Positions 44,403-53,152 of a stretch of 64,000 nucleotides of DNA are shown one piece after another; positions within the stretch are counted from its first letter, which is position 1; the number at the start of each line of letters is the position of its first letter. The translations under genes and the position numbers were made by a program. The notes beneath the pieces are model-generated. The model saw only the letters and a list, made by a program, of their open reading frames with translations, made no database searches and was not told where the DNA came from. Origin of the DNA: CBDCPI01 sp965220245 (GTDB taxonomy: Bacteria; Chloroflexota; Dehalococcoidia; Lucifugimonadales; UBA3495); NCBI GenBank assembly GCA_965220245.1, contig CBDCPI010000014.1, positions 186,001 to 250,000 of the forward strand. The letters run 5' to 3'.

Positions 44403-45008
44403 CTAATCATCCGGCGTTGGCCCAGTATCACCCTCTGCACCTCTCCGGCGCCGGCCTCGGTTCCGGGGTTGAGTGGGCTGAACAAATCCATCTTCAGAGC
44501 AGGTCCCGATGGCAAAGGTCCTTCCTACGAGGCGCTGCAAGCGGTTCTGGTCCTGTTCGGTCCTGATTGTAAAAGGCTGCGGCGGAGAAACTCGCACCTC
44601 ATCCAATACGGCGACGTACCTTCCGACGGCATCTATGCCCCGACTAATGTCGGTCTCATCTAGGTCGTTATCGTAAAAGTTGTAGTGTATCCCCCTTGCC
44701 GCCATCAGTTGGTCTGCCAGATAGGGCCTGTTGGCTTCTTCCGCCAATTGCTGTGCGATGGCAAACACGTTGCGCTGTCCGCCGTGCCTCCACCCACGTT
44801 GAAGGGCCACGGCCTTGAGAGCATAATTGGCCGCGCCCCAGACCTTCTCGGATGCTTGGAGCCGGTTGCCCCGGCGCAACTCGTCCCGGGCATGGGCTAC
44901 GAACTTCTGGCTGATGGCGGCATAATCCTCGGGATCGGAGGAACCGGGAGGCGGAAATGCCGTCTCCGGTAACTGTTCAGACTCATCCACTTTCACTGCA
45001 CCTTCCAT
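44403..45008 (-). CDS. HEPN-fold protein, PaREP1-like
   Basis: A 201-residue protein. Residues about 30-130 form a helical HEPN/PaREP1-type domain: DELRRGNRLQASEKVWGAAN, YALKAVALQRGW, NVFAIAQQLAEE and the terminal ARGIHYNFYDNDLDETDI (HxNFY motif). The N- and C-termini are disordered and charged. Such proteins associate with nucleotidyltransferases; one is encoded just upstream. Its 5' region contains a 16-base match (44968-44983) to the end of the IS66 element at 1620-1635. Confidence 0.72.
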   Translation of the reverse strand: MEGAVKVDESEQLPETAFPPPGSSDPEDYAAISQKFVAHARDELRRGNRLQASEKVWGAANYALKAVALQRGWRHGGQRNVFAIAQQLAEEANRPYLADQLMAARGIHYNFYDNDLDETDISRGIDAVGRYVAVLDEVRVSPPQPFTIRTEQDQNRLQRLVGRTFAIGTCSEDGFVQPTQPRNRGRRRRGAEGDTGPTPDD

Positions 45009-45034
45009 CTCGGACCTGTTCGACTCCGTGAAAC

Positions 45035-45209
45035 TTACTTCTCCATCGCCCCTTGCAACACACCGGAGTTCAGAGGCAGGCTGTCCACTTTAACGTCCAC
45101 CGCGTGATGAATGGCGTTGGCCACCCCGCCGCCATTGGGCGGAACGATCGACACTTCCCCGGTGCCACTGATGCCGAAAGGGTGTCCGGAGTTGGCTATC
45201 TCCACTTCC
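45035..45209 (-). pseudogene. C-terminal remnant of a xanthine dehydrogenase-type molybdenum hydroxylase
   Basis: About 57 codons ending at TAA 45035. They read EVEIANSGHPFGISGTGEVS, IVPPNGGGVANAIHHAVDV and LPLNSGVLQGAMEK, matching the end of the large molybdopterin-binding subunit of xanthine dehydrogenase/aldehyde oxidase-family enzymes. No start exists; the upstream frame closes at the MNT-HEPN gene, whose stop lies exactly where the remnant begins. The rest of the enzyme was lost or replaced. Confidence 0.72.
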
Positions 45210-46058
45210 TTATCGCCTGCGGGGAACTACGGCTTGCGTAGTCCCTTCCGGCGGAACGCCCCAGGGGTCTTCTCCTGTAAGTTCGGTGATTCGCCGGTAA
45301 ATCCGCTCCAAGTCGTGAGTTACCCCGTTAGCCATTTGCCGGAAGTCTCTTACGGGGTCCAGCGTCGCTCTGTAGCGCGAGCCTCCGGCGTAGATGTTCA
45401 GTTGCTTCAGGTTGCTTTGGGGCTGCCAGTCCATCCGGGGGTCGTTTGCCAGTAGGGTCTCGTACAACCTTGTCAAGCTGTGGTGATGGGGATATTCGTG
45501 TCCTTGGGCGGATATGAGCGCCTTCATGGCATGTTCGAGGGTTTGGTGAGCACAGTAGGCGGCATGATTGCTTTCGCGGCCCAAGTCCAACAGGTCGTGC
45601 ATGATCGCATAATGCTCGTTGGCGTCCGCTATTCGACGTTCTCGCTCGGTATACTCGGCGCTGCTGTCGTTGCCGTATTCTTCGGAGCCGCCGGAACTGT
45701 AGTTTTCCGGGTCGCTGGACACGGCTATCCCCTCTTTGCGGACATGAGCGGCCACGTTGTTGATGGTGTGGCGGCTTTTGAGGTCGTACTCCTCGGTGGT
45801 CATAAACACTAGGTCCACGCCGGTGTACTCATGGTAAGTCTGTTCCGCTATCCGCTCTGCCGCGCTCTGCATGTGGCTGAGTTCTTCCCCGGTGAACGGC
45901 TCGGGGTTTACGACCATGAGGTCCACGTCGGAGCCGGCGGTCCAGTCGCCGCGGGCTCTGGAGCCGAACAGTATAACGCAGTCGGCGCCGGTGGTGTCGC
46001 GCAGGGCGCTGGCTACCGTGATGGCCCTGGAGTCCGGTTTCGGGATAGCATCGCTCAT
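45210..46058 (-). CDS. Fused nucleotidyltransferase-HEPN protein (MNT-HEPN)
   Basis: A 282-residue protein. The N-terminal half is a minimal nucleotidyltransferase: VILFGSRARGDWTAGSDVDL with the GSx10DxD catalytic motif. A charged linker (GSEEYGNDSSAEYTERERRI) leads to a C-terminal HEPN domain (YAIMHDLLDLGRESNHAAYC; ALISAQGHEYPHHHSLTRLY). In two-gene HEPN-MNT systems the MNT enzyme AMPylates and silences the HEPN RNase; here both are in one chain. It may be a toxin-antitoxin or defence protein. It is divergent from the DUF1015 gene. Confidence 0.85.
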   Translation of the reverse strand: MSDAIPKPDSRAITVASALRDTTGADCVILFGSRARGDWTAGSDVDLMVVNPEPFTGEELSHMQSAAERIAEQTYHEYTGVDLVFMTTEEYDLKSRHTINNVAAHVRKEGIAVSSDPENYSSGGSEEYGNDSSAEYTERERRIADANEHYAIMHDLLDLGRESNHAAYCAHQTLEHAMKALISAQGHEYPHHHSLTRLYETLLANDPRMDWQPQSNLKQLNIYAGGSRYRATLDPVRDFRQMANGVTHDLERIYRRITELTGEDPWGVPPEGTTQAVVPRRR

Positions 46059-46109
46059 TGTTCCGCAATTTTCTCAGGGACAGGAAGAATTGTGAAGATG
46101 GCGGGGCTA

Positions 46110-46140
46110 TTGCGGCGCTGCAACCGAAAGACGCTATACT
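46110..46140 (+). promoter_or_regulatory. Candidate promoter of the DUF1015 gene
   Basis: TTGCGG (46110-46115) and TATACT (46135-46140), 19 bases apart, about 40 bases before the ATG at 46182. The -10 is good, the -35 weak. Confidence 0.4.
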
Positions 46141-46181
46141 GGGTACTAGACTATGATTTTCGGCGGGAGGCTTCGGCTAAG

Positions 46182-47489
46182 ATGGTCGTTCTAAAACCGT
46201 TCCGCGGCTGGCGCTATAACCTGGACGAGGTGGGAGACCCGGCCTCGGTAATTTGCCCGCCCTATGACCTGATAACCCCGGAAATCCAAGAGTCCCTCCG
46301 GCAGCGAAATCCGTACAACGTGGTGCATTTGGAGGCTGGCGAAGGACTGGACTGGTCCGCGCCCGCCCAAGGCCAGTACCGGCGGACGGCCTCGGTCTTC
46401 GAGGAGTGGACCCGAAAGGGGGTCCTGCAACGCGACCCCGAACCGTCCCTTTATTTATCGCGTCAGGAATTTCGGCATCAGGGGCAAGAATGGTCCCGGT
46501 TGGGGCTGACCGCCTGCGTGGGCTTGGAAGGCTACGAGCGCCGGCAGGTGCTGCCCCACGAGTATACCGAGGCCCCGGCCGTGCGGGACCGGGTGTCTTT
46601 GATGGAGGCTTGCGGGACCAACTTCAGTCCGATTATGTCTCTTTATCGGGATGCAGAAGACCGCTTGGGCGCCATTTGGCAAAGGGTAATGGCGGAGCCG
46701 CCGGCTTGGGACGTTCGGGACGACGCGGACCAACGCTTGACCTTCTGGCCCATTACCAGGCCCAGCGACTTGACCGCCATCAGCGAGTTTTTCCAAGATA
46801 CGCCGGTCTTTCTAGCCGACGGCCACCACCGTTACGAAGCGGCGCTCCAATACCGGGAAAAGCAGCCCGGCCGGGCGCTTGGGTCGGCCCAAGCTTATAA
46901 CTTCATGATGATGACGCTGATCGGCTTCGACGACCCGGGCCTTTTGGTGCTGCCTTACCATCGCACCCTTAGCGGGCTGACCGCCGAGCAGTTGGCTGAG
47001 GTGCAAAAGGGCCTCTTCGAGATATTCGAAGCCACTCCAATGACTTCTATTAAAGAGTCAAGCGACGGCGAATTAAATGCCGAGACAATCGTCGCGCAAG
47101 TGGCCGCCGCGGGACAGGACCGGCACGCCTTGGCGATGGTGGGACTGGGACAGCCAGCGCCGCAACTATTGACCCTGCGTCCGGGAGTTGATTGGCGCCA
47201 GTGGGGAGGCTTGGCAGTATCGGAAGCCTGGATATTGGAAGAGCAGGTGTTGAAGCCGGTGCTGGGAGAGGCAACCTTGGAGCACTTGGGCTACACCCAT
47301 GACCACGCCGAGGCCGTTGACCGGGTCGCGCCCGGAGACCGGCAGGCAGCTTTCCTGTTAAAGCCCTTCCCGATGGACCAGTTCGAAGACATCGTAGGCC
47401 AAGGCCAGCGCCTGCCCCGAAAGTCGACTTTCTTCTACCCCAAGCTTCCAACCGGACTGGTAATCAACCAGTTGGACGGCACGCTTTAA
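46182..47489 (+). CDS. DUF1015 family protein
   Basis: About 435 residues from ATG 46182, chosen because GGGAGG is just upstream; the frame extends further up without support. VICPPYDLITPEIQESL near the N-terminus, NPYNVVHLEAGEG, LYLSRQEF and FLADGHHRYEAALQYREK are the signature of DUF1015 (HpcH-like, putative kinase or hydrolase). The protein is cytosolic and its biochemical role is not established. It often neighbours serine or phosphoglycerate metabolism genes; a class V aminotransferase lies about 0.7 kb downstream on the other strand. Confidence 0.85.
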   Translation: MVVLKPFRGWRYNLDEVGDPASVICPPYDLITPEIQESLRQRNPYNVVHLEAGEGLDWSAPAQGQYRRTASVFEEWTRKGVLQRDPEPSLYLSRQEFRHQGQEWSRLGLTACVGLEGYERRQVLPHEYTEAPAVRDRVSLMEACGTNFSPIMSLYRDAEDRLGAIWQRVMAEPPAWDVRDDADQRLTFWPITRPSDLTAISEFFQDTPVFLADGHHRYEAALQYREKQPGRALGSAQAYNFMMMTLIGFDDPGLLVLPYHRTLSGLTAEQLAEVQKGLFEIFEATPMTSIKESSDGELNAETIVAQVAAAGQDRHALAMVGLGQPAPQLLTLRPGVDWRQWGGLAVSEAWILEEQVLKPVLGEATLEHLGYTHDHAEAVDRVAPGDRQAAFLLKPFPMDQFEDIVGQGQRLPRKSTFFYPKLPTGLVINQLDGTL

Positions 47490-47505
47490 CCTCCGCCGAA
47501 GGGGG

Positions 47506-47979
47506 CTACCTCTCTGCGTCCTCTTGAAACCGGGCGGTGATGGCCCACTCGGCGCGCTTGCTGTGCTCGGCGATGAATTGTTCCAGCCGGCGCATCTCGG
47601 CTAACACTTCCCCATTTTCTTCGGAAAAGGGGGCCGATTCGGACAGCCGGGCCCGCTGCCTCAGCTCCTGCAAGGAACGGCGGGCCTCGTCGAGTTGCTT
47701 TACTAGCTCCAAGGCCTCCAGTTCCTCGGTGGCGGTCTTTTTGATCGCCAGCACCCGGTTGCGCTGGGCTATGGCGTCCGCCAGCCGCTCCTCGATCTCT
47801 CCCATGGCGGCCAACGAGGCGTCCAGAGCGGTCCGCCCGTAGATCACTTGGCGGGGAAGCCGACGCAATTGGGTGCGGAACTGCCCAATCATCGAGTCCA
47901 ACTGCCGTTCCTTGTCCCGGACCTCCGCCAAGCTGATGCGGAGTGTCGCCATCGTTTTTTCAAGCTGAGAAAACGCCAA
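47506..47979 (-). CDS. Coiled-coil protein of unknown function
   Basis: A 157-residue (TTG start) or 148-residue (ATG 47952) protein. TTG 47979 has GGGAGG eight bases upstream, so I prefer it; ATG 47952 has only a weak site. Almost all of it is helical coiled coil (RISLAEVRDKERQLDSMIGQ; ATEELEALELVKQLDEARRS), with no membrane segment. It resembles short FlaA/DUF-type coiled coils only superficially. It converges with the DUF1015 gene (16-base gap). Confidence 0.6.
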   Translation of the reverse strand: MAFSQLEKTMATLRISLAEVRDKERQLDSMIGQFRTQLRRLPRQVIYGRTALDASLAAMGEIEERLADAIAQRNRVLAIKKTATEELEALELVKQLDEARRSLQELRQRARLSESAPFSEENGEVLAEMRRLEQFIAEHSKRAEWAITARFQEDAER

Positions 47980-48029
47980 ACTGCCAACCTCCCGCGAGAC
48001 TACGCGACTGGAAGCTCCTGAGAGAGTGT

Positions 48030-48208
48030 TTGCAAAGTCTCCTCTCCCGATGGGAGAGGACTAGGGTGAGGGGCGTCCTCGCTGTGTACTACCTGTGTAC
48101 TACTTTGGAGACCGTCAAGGAGAGACCGTCAGGAATTCCCCTCATCCCTTCGGCAGGCTCAGGACAGGCCTAACCTCCTCCCCAAGGAGAAGAGACTTTT
48201 GAAACATC
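48030..48208. repeat. Dispersed GGGAGAGG...TCCTCCCC repeat, copy 3
   Basis: CCTCTCCCGATGGGAGAGGA, TAGGGTGAGGGGCGTC, CGGCAGGCTCAGGACAGGCC and CTCCCCAAGGAGAAGAGACTT appear in the same order as in 41505-41531 plus 42865-43012. Uninterrupted here. It fills the gap between the coiled-coil and aminotransferase genes. Confidence 0.82.
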
Positions 48209-48211
48209 CCT

Positions 48212-49324
48212 TTAGCGGGCACGGAAGCCCACCTTCGGCAACACGACCTTCAGTGCTTGAAGGACCTCCTCGATGTCTTCGGGGGTTACGTGGCCCAAGT
48301 GGCCGATGCGGAACACCTTGCCGGTCAGCTTGCCTTGGCCCCCGGCCAACACCACGTTTTCCTCGGCCCGGACCATACCAACGAGTTTGCCGCCGTCGAT
48401 GTCCTCGGGAATCTTAATGGCGGTCACGGTATCCGAGGCATAGGCTTCGTCTTTGACCAAAAGCTCCAGCCCTAGGTCCTTAACCCCGTCCCGGGTCATG
48501 CGCCCGATGTTGGCATGACGCTCAAACACGTTCTCCATTCCCTCCGCTAGCAACTTGTCCAGTGCCAACGAAAGGCCGTAGAGCGCCGACACGGCCGGAG
48601 TCCATGGGGTCTGGCCCCTTTCCAGATAGCGTTGGGCTGCCTGAAGGTCGAAGTAGAAGCGGGGCATAGTCGCCGTCGCTTGGGCCTGATGCCCGGCTTC
48701 GCTAATGCTGATGAAGGCCAGCCCGGGAGGAATCATAAAGCCCTTCTGGGAGGCGGTCCCCACTACGTCGCAGTCCCAACCGTCCACCGGCAAGGGGATG
48801 CAGGCCAGGCTGCTGACCGCGTCCACCAAGAGCAGCTTGCCAAACTCTCCCTTGACCACTTGGGCCAGGTCCTCCAACGGATGGGTGACGCCGGTGGAGG
48901 TCTCATTATGAGTAACTAGGACCGCTTTGATCTCCGGGTCGGCTTGCAACGCTTCCCTGACCGCCTCGGGCAGCACCGGGGAGCCCCACTCGAACTCCAA
49001 GTGCTGTACATCGGCCCCATAGGTAGTGGCGATCTCGGTAAAACGGGTCCCGAAAGCCCCGGCAGTAGCGGCCAGCACTTTGTCGCCGGGGGAGAGGGTG
49101 TTGACTACCGACGCTTCCAACGCCCCGGTACCCGACGCGGTCAGGATATAAAGGTCGTTTTGGGTCATGAACACTTGCTTTAGCTGTTCGGTTACCCGGG
49201 TGATCAACTCCACGAATTCCGGGCCGCGGTGGTTTATCATCGGATTGGACATCGCTTCGACAATGTCGTCCGGAACCGGCGTTGGGCCTGGCGTCCTGAG
49301 ATTTTGCTTTGAGATTTTCAGCAT
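48212..49324 (-). CDS. Class V aminotransferase, alanine/serine-glyoxylate type
   Basis: A 370-residue PLP enzyme of the AGXT/SgaA group. NLRTPGPTPVPDDIVEAMS and MINHRGPEF start it. TASGTGALEASVVNTLSPGD forms the PLP phosphate loop, LLVDAVSSLACIPLPVDGWD carries the PLP-binding Asp, and VGTASQKGFMIPPG holds the Schiff-base Lys. It would transfer amino groups from serine or alanine to glyoxylate or pyruvate; the exact donor is not determined. The ATG at 49324 follows GGAGGAGCC. Confidence 0.9.
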   Translation of the reverse strand: MLKISKQNLRTPGPTPVPDDIVEAMSNPMINHRGPEFVELITRVTEQLKQVFMTQNDLYILTASGTGALEASVVNTLSPGDKVLAATAGAFGTRFTEIATTYGADVQHLEFEWGSPVLPEAVREALQADPEIKAVLVTHNETSTGVTHPLEDLAQVVKGEFGKLLLVDAVSSLACIPLPVDGWDCDVVGTASQKGFMIPPGLAFISISEAGHQAQATATMPRFYFDLQAAQRYLERGQTPWTPAVSALYGLSLALDKLLAEGMENVFERHANIGRMTRDGVKDLGLELLVKDEAYASDTVTAIKIPEDIDGGKLVGMVRAEENVVLAGGQGKLTGKVFRIGHLGHVTPEDIEEVLQALKVVLPKVGFRAR

Positions 49325-49654
49325 GGCTCCTCCGATACCCTAAGGGTCCGCACCGCAACTCGCTCACTTATATACTCGGGTTGTTGAATCAGTCATCAAT
49401 CGCCTTTCCTGAAACCAAGGTACAACAAACAGCGTACAACGGCCCTTAAACAAATGGGACCAGCCTTTGGGTTGCTTTCACCTTGAGGTCAAGTCTGTTG
49501 TTGGACTAGGGGGTCCCATATCTAAGTAAACATGAAAGAAAGCCATCGGTGACCGGCAGTGGATTATAGCATTAAGGCCCCGTGCCTGCTACGCTACCGA
49601 AGGGCGTGTGCAAAGTCCCGGGTCAGACCCAGACGGTCTGCGAGGGCCGGTTTC

Positions 49655-49772
49655 AGTAGACCGCACCGTCGTCCCGGCTTTCGCCGGGACCTAGGAATGC
49701 CAAGACAACTGCACCGTTTTCCAGTAAGAAATCCTGGATTCCGGCCTCCGCCGGAAAGACGGCGTGTGGTTT
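49655..49772. repeat. Dispersed hairpin repeat upstream of the methyltransferase gene
   Basis: GTCGTCCCGGCTTTCGCCGG then GAC, and further on GGATTCCGGCCTCCGCCGGAAAGACGG. It has two hairpins like the 112-bp repeats but diverged. It lies in the 542-bp gap 49325-49866; the rest of that gap up to the promoter shows no gene. Confidence 0.65.
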
Positions 49773-49821
49773 TACGGACTTTGCACAAGCCCTGCCGCAG
49801 TGAAGAAATCTTTTGGTCGAT

Positions 49822-49827
49822 TATAAT
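49822..49827 (+). promoter_or_regulatory. Candidate -10 box of the methyltransferase gene
   Basis: TATAAT, 40 bases before the ATG at 49867. The ribosome site AGGAGGGG is at 49856-49863. No good -35 was seen. Confidence 0.45.
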
Positions 49828-49866
49828 TGCCCTGCCGCTATATGAGAGACGGACAGGAGGGGACTG

Positions 49867-50733
49867 ATGGACTTCCGAATTGTCGGCGCCGTGCCCACCG
49901 CGGCAGAAATCTACGCTGCTCATGCCGACGCCCGGACCGCACAGGAAGCCCGAATCTATGGCCCGCCAACCCAAGGAGACATTTGGGCCAGAGAGTCACC
50001 CGTGTTCCGCTTCGACCCTCACCGCGATTTAGACGCTAACTTAGCGGTCATAGCCTCGTATCTGAGACCCGACGACGTGTTCGTCGATGTCGGCGGCGGC
50101 GCGGGCAGGGTATCGCTGCCCCTGGCGTTGCGGTGCCGCGAGGCGGTGAATGTTGAACCCTCACCCGCGATGGCGGGGGAGTTCTTCAGCCTGATGGAGG
50201 AATCCGGCGTCAAAAACGCCCGGCTGGTCTCCGAAGAATGGTTACAGGCGGAGAATATCCGGGGAGACGTCGTCAACGCCTCGGATGTAATCTATTTTAT
50301 CCGAGACATCGTACCGTTCATCGAAAGGTTGAATGCCGCAGCGCGCCAGCGGGTGATGATCACTGTCTGGAGCGAGCCCCCGCCCAACCGCTACGCTGAC
50401 CTATTTCGCCGTGTTTACGGCGAAGACCAGGTCCCGATGTGCGGCCACCGCCAACTGTTGCCGACGCTGTGGGAAATGGGCATCTTGCCCGACGTGCGGG
50501 TGCTGCCGGAGCCGGCATGGTGGGAGACCTGGTCGATACCGACGCTTGAGGAAGCCTTGGAACTGGCCCTATCCGGCGGTTGGTTGCTGGAAGCTGACCG
50601 GGAGCGGGCGAGAGACCTGTTCAAGAACCAGTCCGGCGAGTTATTTCGCCAAGACGCCAATGGCTTCACCCCTCTTTGGCGATCGGACATGTGGGAGTTG
50701 CTAATAACCTGGGAGAGCCGTCCCAAGAATTGA
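49867..50733 (+). CDS. SAM-dependent methyltransferase
   Basis: A 288-residue class I methyltransferase. Motif I is DVFVDVGGGAGRVSLPLALR, with the acidic end of beta-2 in VNVEPSPAMAGEF and a catalytic-region DVIYFIRDIVPFIERL. The C-terminal third is unique to it. The substrate is unknown; small-molecule type is likely given the lack of RNA or DNA motifs. It has a strong ribosome site (AGGAGGGG) and lies about 105 bases before pcrA on the same strand. Confidence 0.82.
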   Translation: MDFRIVGAVPTAAEIYAAHADARTAQEARIYGPPTQGDIWARESPVFRFDPHRDLDANLAVIASYLRPDDVFVDVGGGAGRVSLPLALRCREAVNVEPSPAMAGEFFSLMEESGVKNARLVSEEWLQAENIRGDVVNASDVIYFIRDIVPFIERLNAAARQRVMITVWSEPPPNRYADLFRRVYGEDQVPMCGHRQLLPTLWEMGILPDVRVLPEPAWWETWSIPTLEEALELALSGGWLLEADRERARDLFKNQSGELFRQDANGFTPLWRSDMWELLITWESRPKN

Positions 50734-50824
50734 CCGTCTTCCGTTCTCCCGCTTCCGTTCCCATAAGAGGCATCTGGGCCTTCGCTCGTACCGGTAGTCC
50801 TTGGCGGCCCCATTCACCAACCCA

Positions 50825-50833
50825 TGCTATAAT
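50825..50833 (+). promoter_or_regulatory. Extended -10 promoter giving a leaderless pcrA transcript
   Basis: TGCTATAAT (extended -10: TG one base before TATAAT at 50828-50833). The ATG of pcrA is at 50840, where transcription would be expected to begin, and no ribosome site lies between. Confidence 0.55.
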
Positions 50834-50839
50834 CTGCCC

Positions 50840-53074
50840 ATGGTCCAAAGCATCGAAATCTTGGAAGGGCTGAATCCCGCCCAACGAAAGGCCGTCGAGA
50901 CTGCCGACGGCCCTTTGCTGATTGTCGCCGGGCCCGGCAGCGGCAAGACCCGAGTGGTTACCCACCGCATCGCCTACTTGGTCCGGGTTTCCGAGGTTAG
51001 CCCCTATCGCATCGCCGCAGTGACTTTCACCAACAAGGCCGCCCGGGAAATGCGGGACCGTTTGCAGCGTTTGGTGGGGGCTCGAAGCGACGCCCTCACC
51101 GTCGGCACCTTCCACGCCTTCTGTGCCCTGCTGCTGCGGCGTGACGGCAGCCGCATCGGGCTGCCGTCCAACTACACCATCTTAGATGCCGATGATCAGT
51201 TAGCCCTGATCAAGCAGTCAATGGAACTGGCGGAGGTGGATGCCAAGCAGAGCCCCCCGCAGGCTATCAGGAGCGTCATCTCCCGGGCCAAAAGCGTGCT
51301 GCTGGACTCCCGGGGGCTGGCGGCCACCGCAGAAAACTACTTCGAAGAGCAGTGCTCCCGGGTCTATCACCACTACGAGGAGCTGTTGGCGCGGAATAAC
51401 GCCGTGGATTTCGACGACCTGCTGATGCGGGCGGTCCAGTTGCTCCAAGACAACCGGGAAGTCCGGGAGAAATACCAGGACCGCTACCACTACCTGATGG
51501 TCGACGAGTTTCAAGACACCAACGTCGCCCAATACCGGCTGGCCCGCCTGTTGGCGGAACAGCGGCGCAACATCTGCGTGGTGGGCGACCCGGACCAGTC
51601 CATCTACTCTTGGCGGTCGGCCGACATACGCAACATCCTGAGCTTTCAAGAAGACTACCCTGAGGCCCAGGTTATCTCACTGGAGCAGAACTATCGCTCG
51701 ACGGGCCGGATATTAAAGACCGCCAAGCACCTGATCTCGGCCAACGGAATGCGGCTGGATAAGGACCTCTACACCGATAACGCCGAAGGCGTGCCGGTGG
51801 AAGTCCATGAAGCCTACGACGAAGCCGAGGAAGCCGCTTACGTCATCGACGAGATCGGCCGGTTGGTCCGGGAAGAGCACGTTCTTCCCGGTGATTGCGC
51901 GGTGATGTACCGGGTCAACGCCCAGTCCCGCGCCTTGGAAGAGGCTTGTTTACACCGGGGCATGAAGTACCGGCTGGTGGGCGGGGTGCGGTTCTACCAA
52001 CGGCGGGAAGTCAAAGACTTGATGGCCTACCTGAGGGTGATCTACAACCCCTTGGACGAGGTCAGCCTGGCCCGGGTAATCAGCGTTCCGCCCCGGGGCA
52101 TCGGCGCCAAGACATTACAAGTATTGTCGTCTTGGGCGCAGCAGGAAAACCTGCCCCTCTACACCGCAATGCAGCGCATCGTGGAACTGCGGCGTTCCGG
52201 TGAGGCTTTGCCGGTTAGCCTAACCCCGCGGGCGCTTAATTCCATCACGGGCCTGGTCGAGCTGATCGACCGGATGGTCTCACTATCCCAAGGGCTTCCC
52301 ATAGTCGACCTGATCGACCGGGTCTTGGAAGAGGCCAAGCTCGAAGATTACATCAAGAAAAGCGACGACCGGGGCGAAGAGCGTTGGGAGAACATCCGGG
52401 AGTTGCGGGAAACGGCCCACGAATTCAATGCCGAGCAACCTCCCGTCGGACTGGCTACCCTCTTGGAACGGCTATCGTTGGTAGCCGATGTGGACAATTA
52501 TGAAGAGTCGGAAGGCTCCATTACCCTGATTACCCTGCACCAAGCCAAGGGGCTGGAGTTTCCGGCGGTCTTCATCGTCGGCTTAGAGGAGGGGCTGCTG
52601 CCCCACAGCCGGTCGATGGAAAGCGAGGACCAACTGGAGGAGGAGCGGCGCTTGTGCTACGTCGGTGTAACCCGGGCGGAACAGCGCCTGTACCTGCTGC
52701 GGGCTTTTCGGCGGGGATTCATGGGCCGGAGCGGCCCCACGATAGCCTCTCGCTTCCTGCGGGACATTCCCGAAGAGCTCATGGCAGCGGGGAAGCCGCC
52801 GGGAACAGCCGCCCCCCAAGCTCGGTCCCTTTCCCGCAGAGAACTGTCAGCCCCTCAGTCCTGGGACCGGATGGCGCAAACAGCGCCGCCTCCGGTTAGG
52901 CCCACCCTCCACGTGGGCGACTCGGTCCGCCACACCTCCTTCGGTGAAGGCGTGGTAATGGCCTGCGAGCCCGACGCCGGCGATATTCAGGTTACGGTAC
53001 AGTTCGGGGTCGGCGTGGGCCTAAAACGGCTCCTCCTTAGCTTCGCTCCCTTGGAGAAAATCGAGGCAGAGTAG
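50840..53074 (+). CDS. pcrA: DNA helicase PcrA/UvrD
   Basis: About 744 residues from ATG 50840 (VQSIEILEGLNPAQRKAVET); the frame begins at 50801 but that start overlaps the promoter. An SF1A 3'-5' helicase: Q motif, Walker A IVAGPGSGKTRVVTHRIAYL, TFTNKAAREMRDRL, MVDEFQDTNVAQYRL, GDPDQSIYSWR, LEQNYRST and TLHQAKGLEFPAVFIVGLEE. The C-terminal FGEGVVMACEPDAGDIQVTV is the PcrA-type tail that contacts RNA polymerase. It acts in nucleotide excision repair, replication and removal of stalled complexes. Length and motifs are complete. Confidence 0.95.
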   Translation: MVQSIEILEGLNPAQRKAVETADGPLLIVAGPGSGKTRVVTHRIAYLVRVSEVSPYRIAAVTFTNKAAREMRDRLQRLVGARSDALTVGTFHAFCALLLRRDGSRIGLPSNYTILDADDQLALIKQSMELAEVDAKQSPPQAIRSVISRAKSVLLDSRGLAATAENYFEEQCSRVYHHYEELLARNNAVDFDDLLMRAVQLLQDNREVREKYQDRYHYLMVDEFQDTNVAQYRLARLLAEQRRNICVVGDPDQSIYSWRSADIRNILSFQEDYPEAQVISLEQNYRSTGRILKTAKHLISANGMRLDKDLYTDNAEGVPVEVHEAYDEAEEAAYVIDEIGRLVREEHVLPGDCAVMYRVNAQSRALEEACLHRGMKYRLVGGVRFYQRREVKDLMAYLRVIYNPLDEVSLARVISVPPRGIGAKTLQVLSSWAQQENLPLYTAMQRIVELRRSGEALPVSLTPRALNSITGLVELIDRMVSLSQGLPIVDLIDRVLEEAKLEDYIKKSDDRGEERWENIRELRETAHEFNAEQPPVGLATLLERLSLVADVDNYEESEGSITLITLHQAKGLEFPAVFIVGLEEGLLPHSRSMESEDQLEEERRLCYVGVTRAEQRLYLLRAFRRGFMGRSGPTIASRFLRDIPEELMAAGKPPGTAAPQARSLSRRELSAPQSWDRMAQTAPPPVRPTLHVGDSVRHTSFGEGVVMACEPDAGDIQVTVQFGVGVGLKRLLLSFAPLEKIEAE

Positions 53075-53152
53075 CCCGCGACCCACGTTGACAGATATTC
53101 CATCCAAAGGCATCATTACCCCCGATTGCCATAGGGAGGCGCGTAGAAGACG

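Noticed and set aside
45053..45241. 62-residue plus-strand ORF
   Set aside because: It lies antisense to the xanthine dehydrogenase-type remnant, whose conserved residues are on the minus strand.
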